Part shown: piece after piece, positions 42,228 to 51,051 of the stretch
How positions within the stretch are numbered: the first letter of the stretch is position 1
How the letters are laid out: every line of letters begins with the position of its first letter
Assembly (NCBI RefSeq): GCF_026847645.1
Contig: NZ_JAPSMC010000012.1
Coordinates: 1-63,516 of the forward strand
Source: Anoxybacillus sp. J5B_2022
GTDB lineage: Bacteria > Bacillota > Bacilli > Bacillales > Anoxybacillaceae
Direction: 5' to 3'
Length of the DNA stretch: 63,516 bases
The notes under the pieces: model-generated
What the model saw: only the letters and a program-made list of their open reading frames with translations
Databases searched by the model: none
Told to the model about the DNA's origin: nothing
Program-made: the position numbers and the translations under genes

Positions 42228-42893
42228 ATGAAACGTTGGTTCATGATGTTATGGCGGTGGTTCGTTTCATGGAATGTCGGTTTTGTAACAGCGATCATCG
42301 CCTTCTTTTTGTTTGATTATCAATTTTTCCTTTCGTTTGTATCAGGAACAGCGGCGATGCTTGCTACATCTGTTTACATGAAGCGAAAAGCGCATCGAAT
42401 TGTCGCAAACGGCCTTTTAAAAGAAGAAAAAGACTATATACGCACGCAGCTTGCCGAAGCATGGAAAAAATGGAAGCGGATGCGGCGGGCGCGCTTGAAA
42501 GTTCGTTCGCTTGTGATGTGGCAGAAAATCTCACATATAAGTGCAACGGTCGAAAAAATGATTCGTGCCGTCGAACAACACCCGCGGAAATTCCGAATCG
42601 CTCAGTCGTTTTTTATTCATGAATTAGATTCTGCAGTAACGATGATTGAAAAATACGTTTATCTGATTCATCAACCGGTTCGCAACAACGAAATGAAAGA
42701 AGCGCTGCGGAAAACGGAGCAGCTGTTGGATGAACTGGTGGTTGTCGCAGAAAAACGGTTGTTGGAAATTCTTTCTGATGATGTGTTTGATTTGCAGGTA
42801 GAAACGAAATTGCTTGAGCAATCGCTCGAACAACAAAAACCGTTAGAGAGCAGTGAATGGAGAAAGGAGAGGGACTATGAAACCGTTCGATAA
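42228..42893 (+). CDS. xpaC: XpaC-like 5-bromo-4-chloroindolyl phosphate hydrolysis protein
   Basis: A 221-residue protein with two transmembrane helices at the N-terminus (WNVGFVTAIIAFFLFDY, FLSFVSGTAAMLATSVYM) and a long helical cytoplasmic part. Synteny with the downstream TelA-family gene is that of Bacillus xpaC-yaaN. Despite the name, a catalytic function has not been shown. A TATAAT -10 (near 42190) and AAGGAAGGG ribosome site precede it. It overlaps yaaN by 17 bp. Confidence 0.78.
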   Translation: MKRWFMMLWRWFVSWNVGFVTAIIAFFLFDYQFFLSFVSGTAAMLATSVYMKRKAHRIVANGLLKEEKDYIRTQLAEAWKKWKRMRRARLKVRSLVMWQKISHISATVEKMIRAVEQHPRKFRIAQSFFIHELDSAVTMIEKYVYLIHQPVRNNEMKEALRKTEQLLDELVVVAEKRLLEILSDDVFDLQVETKLLEQSLEQQKPLESSEWRKERDYETVR

Positions 42894-44034
42894 CGAAGAG
42901 TGGACAAGCTCGCTTGATTCGCTGTTGGAAAACCCGTTTTCTTTACCGGCGGAACAAAAAGAGATGGCGGTGGAGGAGCGCCGTCCGGTGAAGCTGATTG
43001 ATACGTTAAAGCAAGAACATCGCGAAAAAGCGCTCCAGCTTTCGAAACAAATTGATCCAAGCAATCAGCAGGCGATCATTCAATACGGGGTGGCGGCGCA
43101 GGCGGAACTGTCGAAGTTTTCGCACGCGATTTTAAATCACGTTCAAACAAAAGACGCTGGACCTGTTGGTGAGGTCATTAGCGAATTGATGAGCAAAATT
43201 AAAGAAGTGAATCCGGACGATTTATTGCCGGCGAAAAAAGGATTTTTATCGCGATTATTCGGATCTGTATCGAAGTCGCTGCAAGGAATGGTTGCCAAAT
43301 ATCAAAAAATCGGTGTCGAAATCGATAAAATTGCCGATCAATTAGAAAAGCACCGTCAGCTATTGTTTCGCGACATTATGATGTTAGAAACGTTGTACGA
43401 AAAAAATAAAGAGTATTTTGATGCGCTCAATATTTATATTGCCGCGGCAGAGTTAAAACTCGAAGAATTGCGGACGAAGCTCATTCCGGAAAAGCGGGCA
43501 CAGGCGGAAAAGTCAGGAAATCAAATGGAGATGCAGGAAGTGAATGATTTGTTGCAATTTGCAGACCGTTTGGAAAAGCGCATTCACGATTTAAAATTAA
43601 GCCGGCAAGTGACGATTCAAACAGCGCCGCAAATTCGCATGATTCAGCATATGAACCAAACGTTAGTGGAGCGCATTCAATCGTCGATTTTAACTGCCAT
43701 TCCGCTTTGGAAAAATCAAGTCGTCATCGCTTTGACGTTATTCCGTCAGCAAAGGGCGGTGGAAGCGCAAAAACAAGTAACCGAAACGACGAACGATTTG
43801 CTGCTACGCAATTCGGAAATGTTGAAAATCAATAGCATTGAAGTGGCAAAAGAAAACGAGCGTGGACTGATTGATATTGAAACGTTAAAGAAAACGCAAG
43901 AAAACTTAGTGGCTACATTAGAAGAAACACTAAAAATTCAGCAAGAAGGCCGCCTCAAACGCCAGCAAGTAGAACGGGAGCTAGTCAACATGGAAGAACA
44001 ATTGAAACAGACGCTTGCCTCAATGAAGCGATAA
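42877..44034 (+). CDS. yaaN: TelA/toxic anion resistance family protein (YaaN)
   Basis: A 385-residue, largely helical cytoplasmic protein of the TelA family. Motifs: KGFLSRLFGSVSKSLQGMVAKYQKIGVEIDKIADQLEKHR, MMLETLYEKNKEYFDALNIYIAAAELKLEEL and RMIQHMNQTLVERIQSSILTAIPLWKNQV. Relatives are linked to tellurite or lantibiotic resistance. I start at ATG 42877 (GGAGAAAGGAGAGGG upstream); ATG 42853 has no site. It is co-transcribed with xpaC and ends before a terminator. Confidence 0.85.
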   Translation: MKPFDNEEWTSSLDSLLENPFSLPAEQKEMAVEERRPVKLIDTLKQEHREKALQLSKQIDPSNQQAIIQYGVAAQAELSKFSHAILNHVQTKDAGPVGEVISELMSKIKEVNPDDLLPAKKGFLSRLFGSVSKSLQGMVAKYQKIGVEIDKIADQLEKHRQLLFRDIMMLETLYEKNKEYFDALNIYIAAAELKLEELRTKLIPEKRAQAEKSGNQMEMQEVNDLLQFADRLEKRIHDLKLSRQVTIQTAPQIRMIQHMNQTLVERIQSSILTAIPLWKNQVVIALTLFRQQRAVEAQKQVTETTNDLLLRNSEMLKINSIEVAKENERGLIDIETLKKTQENLVATLEETLKIQQEGRLKRQQVERELVNMEEQLKQTLASMKR

Positions 44035-44066
44035 GAAAAGCAATTAGACAGTGATTCAGAATGTGA

Positions 44067-44096
44067 AAAAGGCTGACATTTGCTCAGCCTTTTTAT
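44067..44096 (+). terminator. Terminator of xpaC-yaaN
   Basis: AAAAGGCTGA / TCAGCCTTTT stem with a seven-base loop, then TATTTT. Confidence 0.85.
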
Positions 44097-44097
44097 T

Positions 44098-44217
44098 TTA
44101 ATCCGCTGGACGATTTGGTCCTTCTAACTTTTTGTCCCCATACCCTAGTGGTTGTTTGTTCGTTTCTTGCTGCAACTGTTTGTTGTTAGCCTCTGTTTGC
44201 GTGTCTGTTTTTTTCAT
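44098..44217 (-). CDS. 39-residue hydrophilic protein
   Basis: ATG 44217 is preceded by AAAGGATGAGTACGTA. The product is rich in Lys, Gln, Asn and Thr, and ends in LGYGDKKLEGPNRPAD. The GPNRP ending recurs in small, possibly sporulation-related proteins of Bacillus, but this is a loose memory rather than an assignment. No membrane segment. Confidence 0.6.
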   Translation of the reverse strand: MKKTDTQTEANNKQLQQETNKQPLGYGDKKLEGPNRPAD

Positions 44218-44422
44218 TACGTACTCATCCTTTCTTTATTTATTGCTCGTTACGTAGTGTGGCGCTTTTTTTGCTTTTTATCCAAAAATATTTGTAAGAT
44301 TTTTTAACAAACTTTTTTCGTTTGTAACCGTTTACTTTCGAAAAAAAGAGTTGATTAACACTTTTTTATGTAATATATTATAACAAAAGATGTTAAAACA
44401 AATGACGGAAAGGGAGATGGAA

Positions 44423-45727
44423 ATGAGTCCGAAAGAAATTTCGTTGGCACTTGATTCGTTATGGGTGATGATCAGCGCCGTATTGGTCATCGGCATGCAA
44501 GCGGGCTTTGCTTTGCTGGAAGCTGGATCGACGCGAATGAAAAACTCAGGTCACGTCGCGGGAAAACAAATTTTAAGCTTCGCAATCGCTTCCCTTGCAT
44601 TTTGGGCGTTTGGCTTTGCGATTACGTTTGGCGCAGGAAACAGTTTCATCGGCACGGAAGGATGGTTTTTAAAAGAAGGAAAAGGGACGTTTGATTCGCT
44701 CTCGTGGGCGAACGTACCGCTGTCGCTTAAATTTTTGTTCCAGCTCGGCTTTGCGGGAGTTTCCTTGGCGATTGCATGGGGAGGTTTTGCAGAACGTGCG
44801 AAATTATCTGTTTATTTTATATTCGGAACGATTTTTACAATCGCCATTTATCCAGTCATCGGCCACTGGGTATGGGGCGGCGGCTGGCTTGGAACGATGG
44901 GAATGCAAGATTTCGCCGGCTCTACAGTCGTTCATTTGCAAGGGGCGATTGCAGCGTTAGTGGCAACGATTTTGCTTGGGCCGCGCATCGGAAAATTTAA
45001 TAAAGATAAGACGCCAAATGTTATTCCAGGCCATAACCAAGTCTATACGGTCATTGGCGGCTTCATTTTATGGGTCGGCTGGTTTGGATTTAATGCCGGA
45101 AGTACGATGGCCGTAGGGGATGGATTTTTCGGTTATGTGGCACTAACGACGAACTTGGCAGCGGCAGCGGGAGCGATTGCGGCGATTATTACCGCAAAAA
45201 TCATGGTTGGAAAAGCGGATATTCCAGCGATGGTCAACGGTGTGTTAGCAGCGCTTGTTGCGATTACGGCCGCATGCGCGTTCGTCGAGCCGTGGGCAGC
45301 CGTTGTAATTGGAGCGGTAGCCGGTTCATTCACGTTCTGGACGTCTGTTTACTTTGAACGAAAAGGCATTGACGATCCGATTTATGCGTTCTCTGTTCAT
45401 GGGATTGCTGGAGCGATCGGCACAATTTCGACAGGGTTTTTTGCTTCTCCTCGTTTAGTAGAGATTACAGGAATCGGAAAAGCAGGGCTCGTGTACGGCG
45501 GCGGATTCCATCAGTTGATTGTGCAAACGGTTGGGGTGTTAGGAGCGGCGGCTTATGTTGCGGTTGTGTCCTTTGTGATCTTGTTTGCCTTGAAGAAAAC
45601 GATCGGACTCCGTGTGACAGCCGAACAAGAAATTTCTGGTTTGGATATTAGCGAACACGGTTCGTACGGTTATCCAGAACAATTGGATCCTGCATTTGTG
45701 AACCATTCGAAAACAGTGGTTCAATAA
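44423..45727 (+). CDS. amtB: Ammonium transporter AmtB/NrgA
   Basis: A 434-residue Amt protein with 11 hydrophobic segments. Motifs: LDSLWVMISAVLVIGMQAGFALLEAG, FAGSTVVHLQGAIAALVA with the conserved pore histidine region, WVGWFGFNAGS, and FSVHGIAGAIGTI with the second pore histidine. The cytoplasmic tail is short. I use ATG 44423 (GAAAGGGAGATGGAA upstream); in-frame ATGs at 44390 and 44417 are alternatives. No glnK (PII) gene follows, unlike Bacillus nrgAB; a strong terminator comes next. Confidence 0.92.
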   Translation: MSPKEISLALDSLWVMISAVLVIGMQAGFALLEAGSTRMKNSGHVAGKQILSFAIASLAFWAFGFAITFGAGNSFIGTEGWFLKEGKGTFDSLSWANVPLSLKFLFQLGFAGVSLAIAWGGFAERAKLSVYFIFGTIFTIAIYPVIGHWVWGGGWLGTMGMQDFAGSTVVHLQGAIAALVATILLGPRIGKFNKDKTPNVIPGHNQVYTVIGGFILWVGWFGFNAGSTMAVGDGFFGYVALTTNLAAAAGAIAAIITAKIMVGKADIPAMVNGVLAALVAITAACAFVEPWAAVVIGAVAGSFTFWTSVYFERKGIDDPIYAFSVHGIAGAIGTISTGFFASPRLVEITGIGKAGLVYGGGFHQLIVQTVGVLGAAAYVAVVSFVILFALKKTIGLRVTAEQEISGLDISEHGSYGYPEQLDPAFVNHSKTVVQ

Positions 45728-45730
45728 GAA

Positions 45731-45764
45731 AAAAACCGGATTGGCATGTCCATCCGGTTTTTTT
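45731..45764 (+). terminator. Terminator of amtB
   Basis: AAAAACCGGAT / ATCCGGTTTTTTT, about 11-bp stem with a ten-base loop. Confidence 0.88.
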
Positions 45765-45781
45765 AGAAAAGGAAGATCAAG

Positions 45782-46831
45782 ATGGAATCGTTATACGAGC
45801 TCATTCAACAAATTGATCAAGCCAAAACGGTAAACGAGCTAAACGTTTATCATCGCGAATTAGCTTATCGGCTACGAAATGTGATTGAAAGAGACGAGAT
45901 TGCTTCTCTTTCCCATGCCTTAAGCGATGTTCATGACACGCTTGTCAAAAAAGCGGTCATGTTGGCGGAAGGAGAAACGATTCAGGCAGCAGTCGGAACT
46001 CCTCCTGAAAAATGGTGCTGGTATGTAATGGGAAGCATGGGGAGAGGCGAGCCGACGGTATGGACCGATCAAGATAACGGTATTTTGTTTGAATGCCCGC
46101 CGGAGCAAGAAGAGGAGTGTTATGCGTTTATTCGTCATTTGGCGAAAGTGGGAACAAGTTTTTTGCACGATATCGGCTATCCTTATTGCACAGGTAACGT
46201 CATGGCAACGAATCGCCGTTGGAGTCAGTCGGTTCGGGCATGGGAACAGCAAATGGCGATGTATATCGATCATCACTTTCCGGATGATATTCGTTTTTTG
46301 TTGATTGCGATGGATATGCGGCCAATTTACGGAGCGAGTGAATTAGTTCAAGACTGTAAAAAATCGCTCGTTGGACAGATGAGCCGTCACCCGCTATTGT
46401 TGAAACGAATGGGGGAGCATGTTATTTTTCCGCGCGTGCCACTCGGTTGGTTTGGGAACTTTCACATTGAGCGATGGGGCCGTTATAGCGGCTGTCTTCA
46501 TTTAAAGCATAGCGGTTATGTGCAGCTGGTAAACTCGTTAAAATTTTTATCGTGTGTAGGAAACATTTCCGCTATGACGACGTGGGAAAGGTTAGAGCAC
46601 ATCCGCGATCAATCGCTGTTGCCTGCTTCACTTGCTCAAAAAGTGCATGAAGCATTTTTAACGTGCGTCTATTTTCGATTAAAATATTCATTAGAATCAG
46701 CCGATCGTGATTACGTTCCGTTGCATGTTCTTGATCCGCACGAACGCGCTCTCTTAAAAAAGGCGATGAAAGTTGCCCAAATGTTACAGCGTACGGTTAT
46801 GCGGCAAGTGAGGGGATGGCGCGATGAATGA
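45782..46831 (+). CDS. DUF294-type nucleotidyltransferase-like protein
   Basis: A 349-residue protein. The nucleotidyltransferase signature GSMGRGEPTVWTDQDNG (GS...DxD) is at about 83-100, and a C-terminal DUF294_C helical domain follows (NSLKFLSCVGNI ... ERLEHIRDQ). The fold is that of GlnD/GlnE-type regulators. No CBS domains are present, in contrast to proteobacterial relatives. It overlaps the DnaQ-like gene by eight bases, a pairing conserved for DUF294 proteins. Its place behind amtB invites a link to nitrogen control, which is inference. Confidence 0.8.
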   Translation: MESLYELIQQIDQAKTVNELNVYHRELAYRLRNVIERDEIASLSHALSDVHDTLVKKAVMLAEGETIQAAVGTPPEKWCWYVMGSMGRGEPTVWTDQDNGILFECPPEQEEECYAFIRHLAKVGTSFLHDIGYPYCTGNVMATNRRWSQSVRAWEQQMAMYIDHHFPDDIRFLLIAMDMRPIYGASELVQDCKKSLVGQMSRHPLLLKRMGEHVIFPRVPLGWFGNFHIERWGRYSGCLHLKHSGYVQLVNSLKFLSCVGNISAMTTWERLEHIRDQSLLPASLAQKVHEAFLTCVYFRLKYSLESADRDYVPLHVLDPHERALLKKAMKVAQMLQRTVMRQVRGWRDE

Positions 46832-47570
46832 GCAACACCGTTTTTGGCAGCGGGCGCTGCGCATGCTGTCGCTTGGGGTGCCGAGTGAAAAAGTATCATC
46901 GGTATCCGAAAATGAACGCCATACATTTCAGCAGGAAGTATGGGTTCGTACGTTATTAAAGGAGCAGCAAAAGAAGCATATTGATATGAATACCCATCTT
47001 GAACACATTCCATTTATCATTATCGATACGGAAACGACCGGCTTTTCGCCGCAGCACGGGGATGAAATTTTTTCGATCGCTGCTGCTAAAACGCGCAACG
47101 GCCAGCTGAACGATTTTTATTTTCGCCTGATTCGTCCAGAAAAAGAGATTCCGGAGCATATTTCGCAGTTAACCGGAATCCGTATGGAAGATGTGCAATC
47201 GGCCCCCCGGTTAAAAGAGGAAATGAAACATTTTTTATCGTTTATTAGCGACGGACTGATCATCGGTTATCATATCGGTCATGATTTATCGTTTATGAAT
47301 CATTTTCTTTGGACGAACTATCGAACGAAATGGACAGGGCGTTTTTTAGAAATGCAACAAGTGATGGAAATGATCCACCGTCCCGTGTTATTTCCAACAT
47401 TGGATGAGGCGCTCCATCATTACGATATTCCGTGTGAAAAACGACATACCGCTGATGGGGATGTTCGGGCGATGGTAGAATTGTGGAAAAGGATGTTAGA
47501 AGATTTGAAGCAGAAACAAATCGAAACACTATATGATTTATATACGGCGTTAAGTGTGATGCCAAGGTGA
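46824..47570 (+). CDS. DnaQ-like 3'-5' exonuclease
   Basis: A 248-residue protein. A helical N-terminal region of about 60 residues leads into a DEDD exonuclease domain: IIDTETTGFSPQHGDEIFSIAA (ExoI, D and E), IGYHIGHDLSFMNHFLW (ExoII) and RHTADGDVRAMVELW (ExoIII). The substrate may be DNA, RNA or a dinucleotide. Translation is coupled to the DUF294 gene; a 13-bp-stem terminator follows directly. Confidence 0.85.
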   Translation: MNEQHRFWQRALRMLSLGVPSEKVSSVSENERHTFQQEVWVRTLLKEQQKKHIDMNTHLEHIPFIIIDTETTGFSPQHGDEIFSIAAAKTRNGQLNDFYFRLIRPEKEIPEHISQLTGIRMEDVQSAPRLKEEMKHFLSFISDGLIIGYHIGHDLSFMNHFLWTNYRTKWTGRFLEMQQVMEMIHRPVLFPTLDEALHHYDIPCEKRHTADGDVRAMVELWKRMLEDLKQKQIETLYDLYTALSVMPR

Positions 47571-47608
47571 AGGGCTATCTCTTCTTTTAGTTTAGGAGAT
47601 AGCCCTTC
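47569..47608. terminator. Bidirectional terminator
   Basis: GAAGGGCTATCTC / GAGATAGCCCTTC, 13-bp perfect stem, between the exonuclease gene and the convergent lipoprotein gene. Confidence 0.85.
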
Positions 47609-47611
47609 GTC

Positions 47612-48097
47612 TTATAGCGGCTTTGTCGGCGTCGGTTCGGCGTAGCCTTCCTTATATTTCTCATCAATTGTTTGTCGAATTTCTTTCATCGATTTGCCTT
47701 GTTCGTATTCGGTGATCGATTCGGCGGCAATTTCTAAGCAAACGCCGCATTTGGTTGCGTGATCATCCCAAACGACTGAGCCATCTTTTTTATTTTCATA
47801 CACAAAACAGTCATAGTTGTTTTGATGACCGGCAGACTCGCCGCAGCCGCAATAGCACGGAATGCTTTCGAGCAGCTTTTGATGTTTCGCTGCCTGTTGA
47901 TAAAGAACGGCCATATTTTCGTCATACTGGCTTAAAAAAGCAGGGAGGTGGTCAACAGATTTGGTTGTTTCCCGTACATCGCCAGAGTTTGTTGTATAGG
48001 AATGATTTTTATGTTCTTTCGTTTCATTCGACGAGCAGGCGCTCACCAGCAAACTAAGAGACAGCATACACACCGCCACCGCTGTAGGACGCTTCAT
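47612..48097 (-). CDS. PCYCGC-motif lipoprotein
   Basis: A 161-residue lipoprotein. The signal peptide AVAVCMLSLSLLVSAC carries a lipobox with Cys21, followed by a Ser/Asn/Thr-rich linker. The mature domain has IPCYCGCGESAGHQN and KCGVCLEIAAES, four to six conserved cysteines that define the PCYCGC domain. The function is unknown; a thiol or metal role outside the membrane is plausible from the cysteine pattern. It is divergent from the GGDEF-EAL gene. Confidence 0.82.
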   Translation of the reverse strand: MKRPTAVAVCMLSLSLLVSACSSNETKEHKNHSYTTNSGDVRETTKSVDHLPAFLSQYDENMAVLYQQAAKHQKLLESIPCYCGCGESAGHQNNYDCFVYENKKDGSVVWDDHATKCGVCLEIAAESITEYEQGKSMKEIRQTIDEKYKEGYAEPTPTKPL

Positions 48098-48352
48098 TTA
48101 TTTTTTCACCCTTCCTATCGTTTTTACGTACTTCTAATCTAGCATAAGTGAAAAGAAACAGCAAGTTTTTGAAAAGGTGTGTTGCGAACGCGGAAAAGAA
48201 ATTCGTTTCGATTTTTGAAAAAATTTTATCCATTTTGTTGATTTTTGCCGATAGATTAGTAAAAATGAGAGTATAAGGGCTAGATTAGAAGAGTAAGAGA
48301 GCAGTTTTTTGTTGGTGATAGTAAAAAATATACTGGAGAGGTAATTACTGAT

Positions 48353-50350
48353 ATGGTGGACAACTGTGTTGCTTTTTTTCAACATTTTGTAGATGCCATT
48401 GCGTTCATTGATTCGAATGGGCGTATCATACATATCAATCCAGCGTTTAAAACATTGTTAGGATGGGACGAGTGTGACGTTGAAACGCTCGGTTTTTCGT
48501 TAAATGATTTTGAACGAATTAAGTACGGCCATGTCGTACACTATGCCGAATTGGACGTAAAAAAAGTAGACGGGAGCTACGTTCCGGTCAGCGTGTCGTT
48601 TATTCCAATTAAACTAGAAAATGTTTACACCGTTTTATGCGTATTACGCGATCGAACAGAACAAAAGCAGATGGAAGCGGCGCTGCAAGAAAGCGAAAAA
48701 TGGTTTCGGATCATCGATGAACATTCATCTGACTACATTTTAATTCTTTCAAATGAAGGAAAAGTAACATATGTTTCTCCTTCATTTGAGAACGCGTTCG
48801 GCGTCGTTCGCGAAGAATGTGTAAAGTATGATTTGTTTCGTTACGTACATCCGGAAGATGTGTTGTTTTTGCAAGAGAAATTACAAATGTTATATGAAAC
48901 GAACGAGCAACAAACCGTAGAATTTCGTAGACTCAACCAACAAGGCGAATGGGTATGGATGGAAGCTCATGGAAAAGCGATTTTAAATGAGGACGATCAG
49001 CTTGATTACATTGTTGTTACGGCGAAAAATATTAGTGAGCGCAAAAAATATGAAGAAAAGTTACATCAGCTCGCTTATTTTGATTCGTTAACTGGCATTG
49101 CCAATCGCAGTTATTTTGAAAAATATATACGTCAGCTTGTTGAAGCGCAGACGACGTTTGCCTTATGCTATTTGGATTTTGATAAATTCAAATGGATTAA
49201 CGATCATTTTTCGCATCAGGCGGGAGATTATTTTTTAAAAGAAGCGGTGAAGCGGGTTCAAGCGGTGTTGCGTGCTGATGATTTTTTTGCGCGAATTGGC
49301 GGAGATGAATTTGTGCTATTGTTGACGAATGCAACAAAAGAAAAAGTGTCCGAGTTAGCGGAGCGGTTGATTCAGGCGTTTCACCAGCCGTTCCGTTACG
49401 AAAAACAAATGATTCAATCGACGCTTTCGATCGGCATTGCGTTTTTTCCTAGCGATGCGGACGACCAAGAACAACTGATGAAATATGCCGATCAAGCACT
49501 TTACTATGTGAAAGATCGCGGAAAAAACGGCTATTATTTTTACCAGCCAGTTCAAAACCAGACGGCGGTGATTAAGCGTGATCTTCCGTTTGCAATTATG
49601 CGTGAACAATTTTATTTATGTTATCAACCGAAAATCGAATTAGGAAGCGGCTCTGCGATGGGGGTAGAAACGTTGCTTCGCTGGCGGCATCCGAAACTTG
49701 GAGAAATTCCGCCGCTTGAATTTATTCCACTTGCAGAAAAAAGCGGATTTATTTTTGAAATTACTTTGTGGGTATTAGAACAGGCATGCCGGCAAGTAAA
49801 GGAGTGGCAAGCCCATTTTCCGCAGTTAAAATTAGCGGTAAATTTATCTCCATTTTTGTTGAATCGAAAAGAACTGGTCGGTCATGTCATTTACATATTG
49901 AACGAATCCGGTTTTGCGCCGGAGCATTTAATTTTAGAAGTGACAGAAAGCGGATTGATGGAAAATATCGAAACAGGCAGGCATATTTTAACGGAGTTGA
50001 AAAACATCGGTGTGCAAGTGGCGATCGATGACTTCGGCACAGGCTTTTCATCGCTTGCCTATATCCGTAATTTGCCGGTGTCGATGTTAAAAATTGACCG
50101 CAGCTTCATTCAAGGTATTGCTGAAAATTCCAAAGATGCAACGATCGTCGATACGATCATTCATTTAGCGAAAAGCCTTGATATTCAAGTACTTGCAGAA
50201 GGAGTCGAAACAAATCACCAATTATCGCTCCTTCAACAAATGCACTGTGATTTCGCCCAAGGCTTTTATTTCAGCAAATCGCTCGAAGCGGAAAAATTAA
50301 AGCAATGGCTTGAACAATATAATCAATCCAACACTCCCTCTAACATGTGA
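48353..50350 (+). CDS. PAS-PAS-GGDEF-EAL cyclic-di-GMP protein
   Basis: A 665-residue soluble protein. PAS 1 is at about 5-115, PAS 2 with PAC motif at about 120-235 (EWVWMEAHGKAI). The GGDEF domain has an intact RIGGDEFVLLL (about 314-324). The EAL domain has GVETLLRWRHP, where the E of EAL is kept but A is T, and AVNLSP, IDDFGTGFSSL, LKIDRSF and AEGVET are intact. Both cyclase and phosphodiesterase activities look possible. No transmembrane segment, so PAS domains should sense an internal cue. ATG 48353 has GAGAGGTAATT upstream. Confidence 0.9.
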   Translation: MVDNCVAFFQHFVDAIAFIDSNGRIIHINPAFKTLLGWDECDVETLGFSLNDFERIKYGHVVHYAELDVKKVDGSYVPVSVSFIPIKLENVYTVLCVLRDRTEQKQMEAALQESEKWFRIIDEHSSDYILILSNEGKVTYVSPSFENAFGVVREECVKYDLFRYVHPEDVLFLQEKLQMLYETNEQQTVEFRRLNQQGEWVWMEAHGKAILNEDDQLDYIVVTAKNISERKKYEEKLHQLAYFDSLTGIANRSYFEKYIRQLVEAQTTFALCYLDFDKFKWINDHFSHQAGDYFLKEAVKRVQAVLRADDFFARIGGDEFVLLLTNATKEKVSELAERLIQAFHQPFRYEKQMIQSTLSIGIAFFPSDADDQEQLMKYADQALYYVKDRGKNGYYFYQPVQNQTAVIKRDLPFAIMREQFYLCYQPKIELGSGSAMGVETLLRWRHPKLGEIPPLEFIPLAEKSGFIFEITLWVLEQACRQVKEWQAHFPQLKLAVNLSPFLLNRKELVGHVIYILNESGFAPEHLILEVTESGLMENIETGRHILTELKNIGVQVAIDDFGTGFSSLAYIRNLPVSMLKIDRSFIQGIAENSKDATIVDTIIHLAKSLDIQVLAEGVETNHQLSLLQQMHCDFAQGFYFSKSLEAEKLKQWLEQYNQSNTPSNM

Positions 50351-50362
50351 TTGTTAGGGGGC
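50334..50362 (+). terminator. Weak terminator-like hairpin
   Basis: CCCTCTAACA / TGTTAGGGGG (one G-T pair) straddles the end of the GGDEF-EAL gene, followed by CATTTTATG. Readthrough into the next gene, 33 bp on, is likely. Confidence 0.45.
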
Positions 50363-50383
50363 ATTTTATGAGGGGGAAAGGGA

Positions 50384-51007
50384 ATGCTTACGTTATATTT
50401 GACAAGACACGGGGAAACAGAATGGAATATAGAAAAACGTATGCAAGGTTGGCAAGATTCGCCGCTGACGGAAAAAGGCAAGGAAGATGCGCGCCGACTT
50501 TGGAAAAGGTTAGAGGAAGTTGATTTGACAGCGATTTATGCGAGCACAAGCAGACGGGCGCTTGATACAGCAAAGATCATCCGCGGGGAACGGTTGATCC
50601 CGATTTATCAAGAGGAAAGATTGCGGGAAATCCATCTCGGGGATTGGGAAGGAAAAACGCATGACGAAATTCAGCGGTTCGACCCCATTTTGTTTCACCA
50701 TTTTTGGAATGAGCCGCACTTGTACGTCCCGAGGCGCGGGGAACGATTTATTGACGTACAAAATCGGGCGTTTGCTGCATTAACTGACATCATCAATGAG
50801 TACCGTTCCGGCAATATTGTAATTGTAACGCACGGAGTTGTCTTAAAAACGATCGTGACTCGTCTGAAACAAGCCCCGCTGGAAGAACTTTGGGCTCGGC
50901 CGTTTATGCATGGTGCGAGTCTTACAACCGTTCGAGTGAAAGACGGGCGATTGGAGTTGCTTGTAGAAGCAGATGTGTCGCATTTAGAGGAAGTGAAAGA
51001 AGTGTAA
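50384..51007 (+). CDS. Histidine phosphatase family protein (PhoE/GpmB-like)
   Basis: A 207-residue phosphatase with LTRHGETEWNIEKRMQGWQDSPLTEKG, the catalytic histidine at the N-terminus, then ASTSRRALDTA, the REIHLGDWEGKTHDEI segment and VTHGVVLKTIVTR with the second histidine. Closest in pattern to the broad-specificity Geobacillus PhoE/Bacillus YhfR enzymes. GGGGGAAAGGGA precedes ATG 50384. Confidence 0.85.
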   Translation: MLTLYLTRHGETEWNIEKRMQGWQDSPLTEKGKEDARRLWKRLEEVDLTAIYASTSRRALDTAKIIRGERLIPIYQEERLREIHLGDWEGKTHDEIQRFDPILFHHFWNEPHLYVPRRGERFIDVQNRAFAALTDIINEYRSGNIVIVTHGVVLKTIVTRLKQAPLEELWARPFMHGASLTTVRVKDGRLELLVEADVSHLEEVKEV

Positions 51008-51011
51008 CAAA

Positions 51012-51048
51012 ACATCCCGCTTCCTTGTATAAAAGGAGAGCGGGATGT
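51012..51048 (-). terminator. Terminator of the feo operon
   Basis: ACATCCCGCT / AGCGGGATGT with inner TCCTT/AAGGA. On the minus strand it is followed by TTTTGTT, so it mainly serves feoAB. Confidence 0.75.
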
Positions 51049-51051
51049 GCG

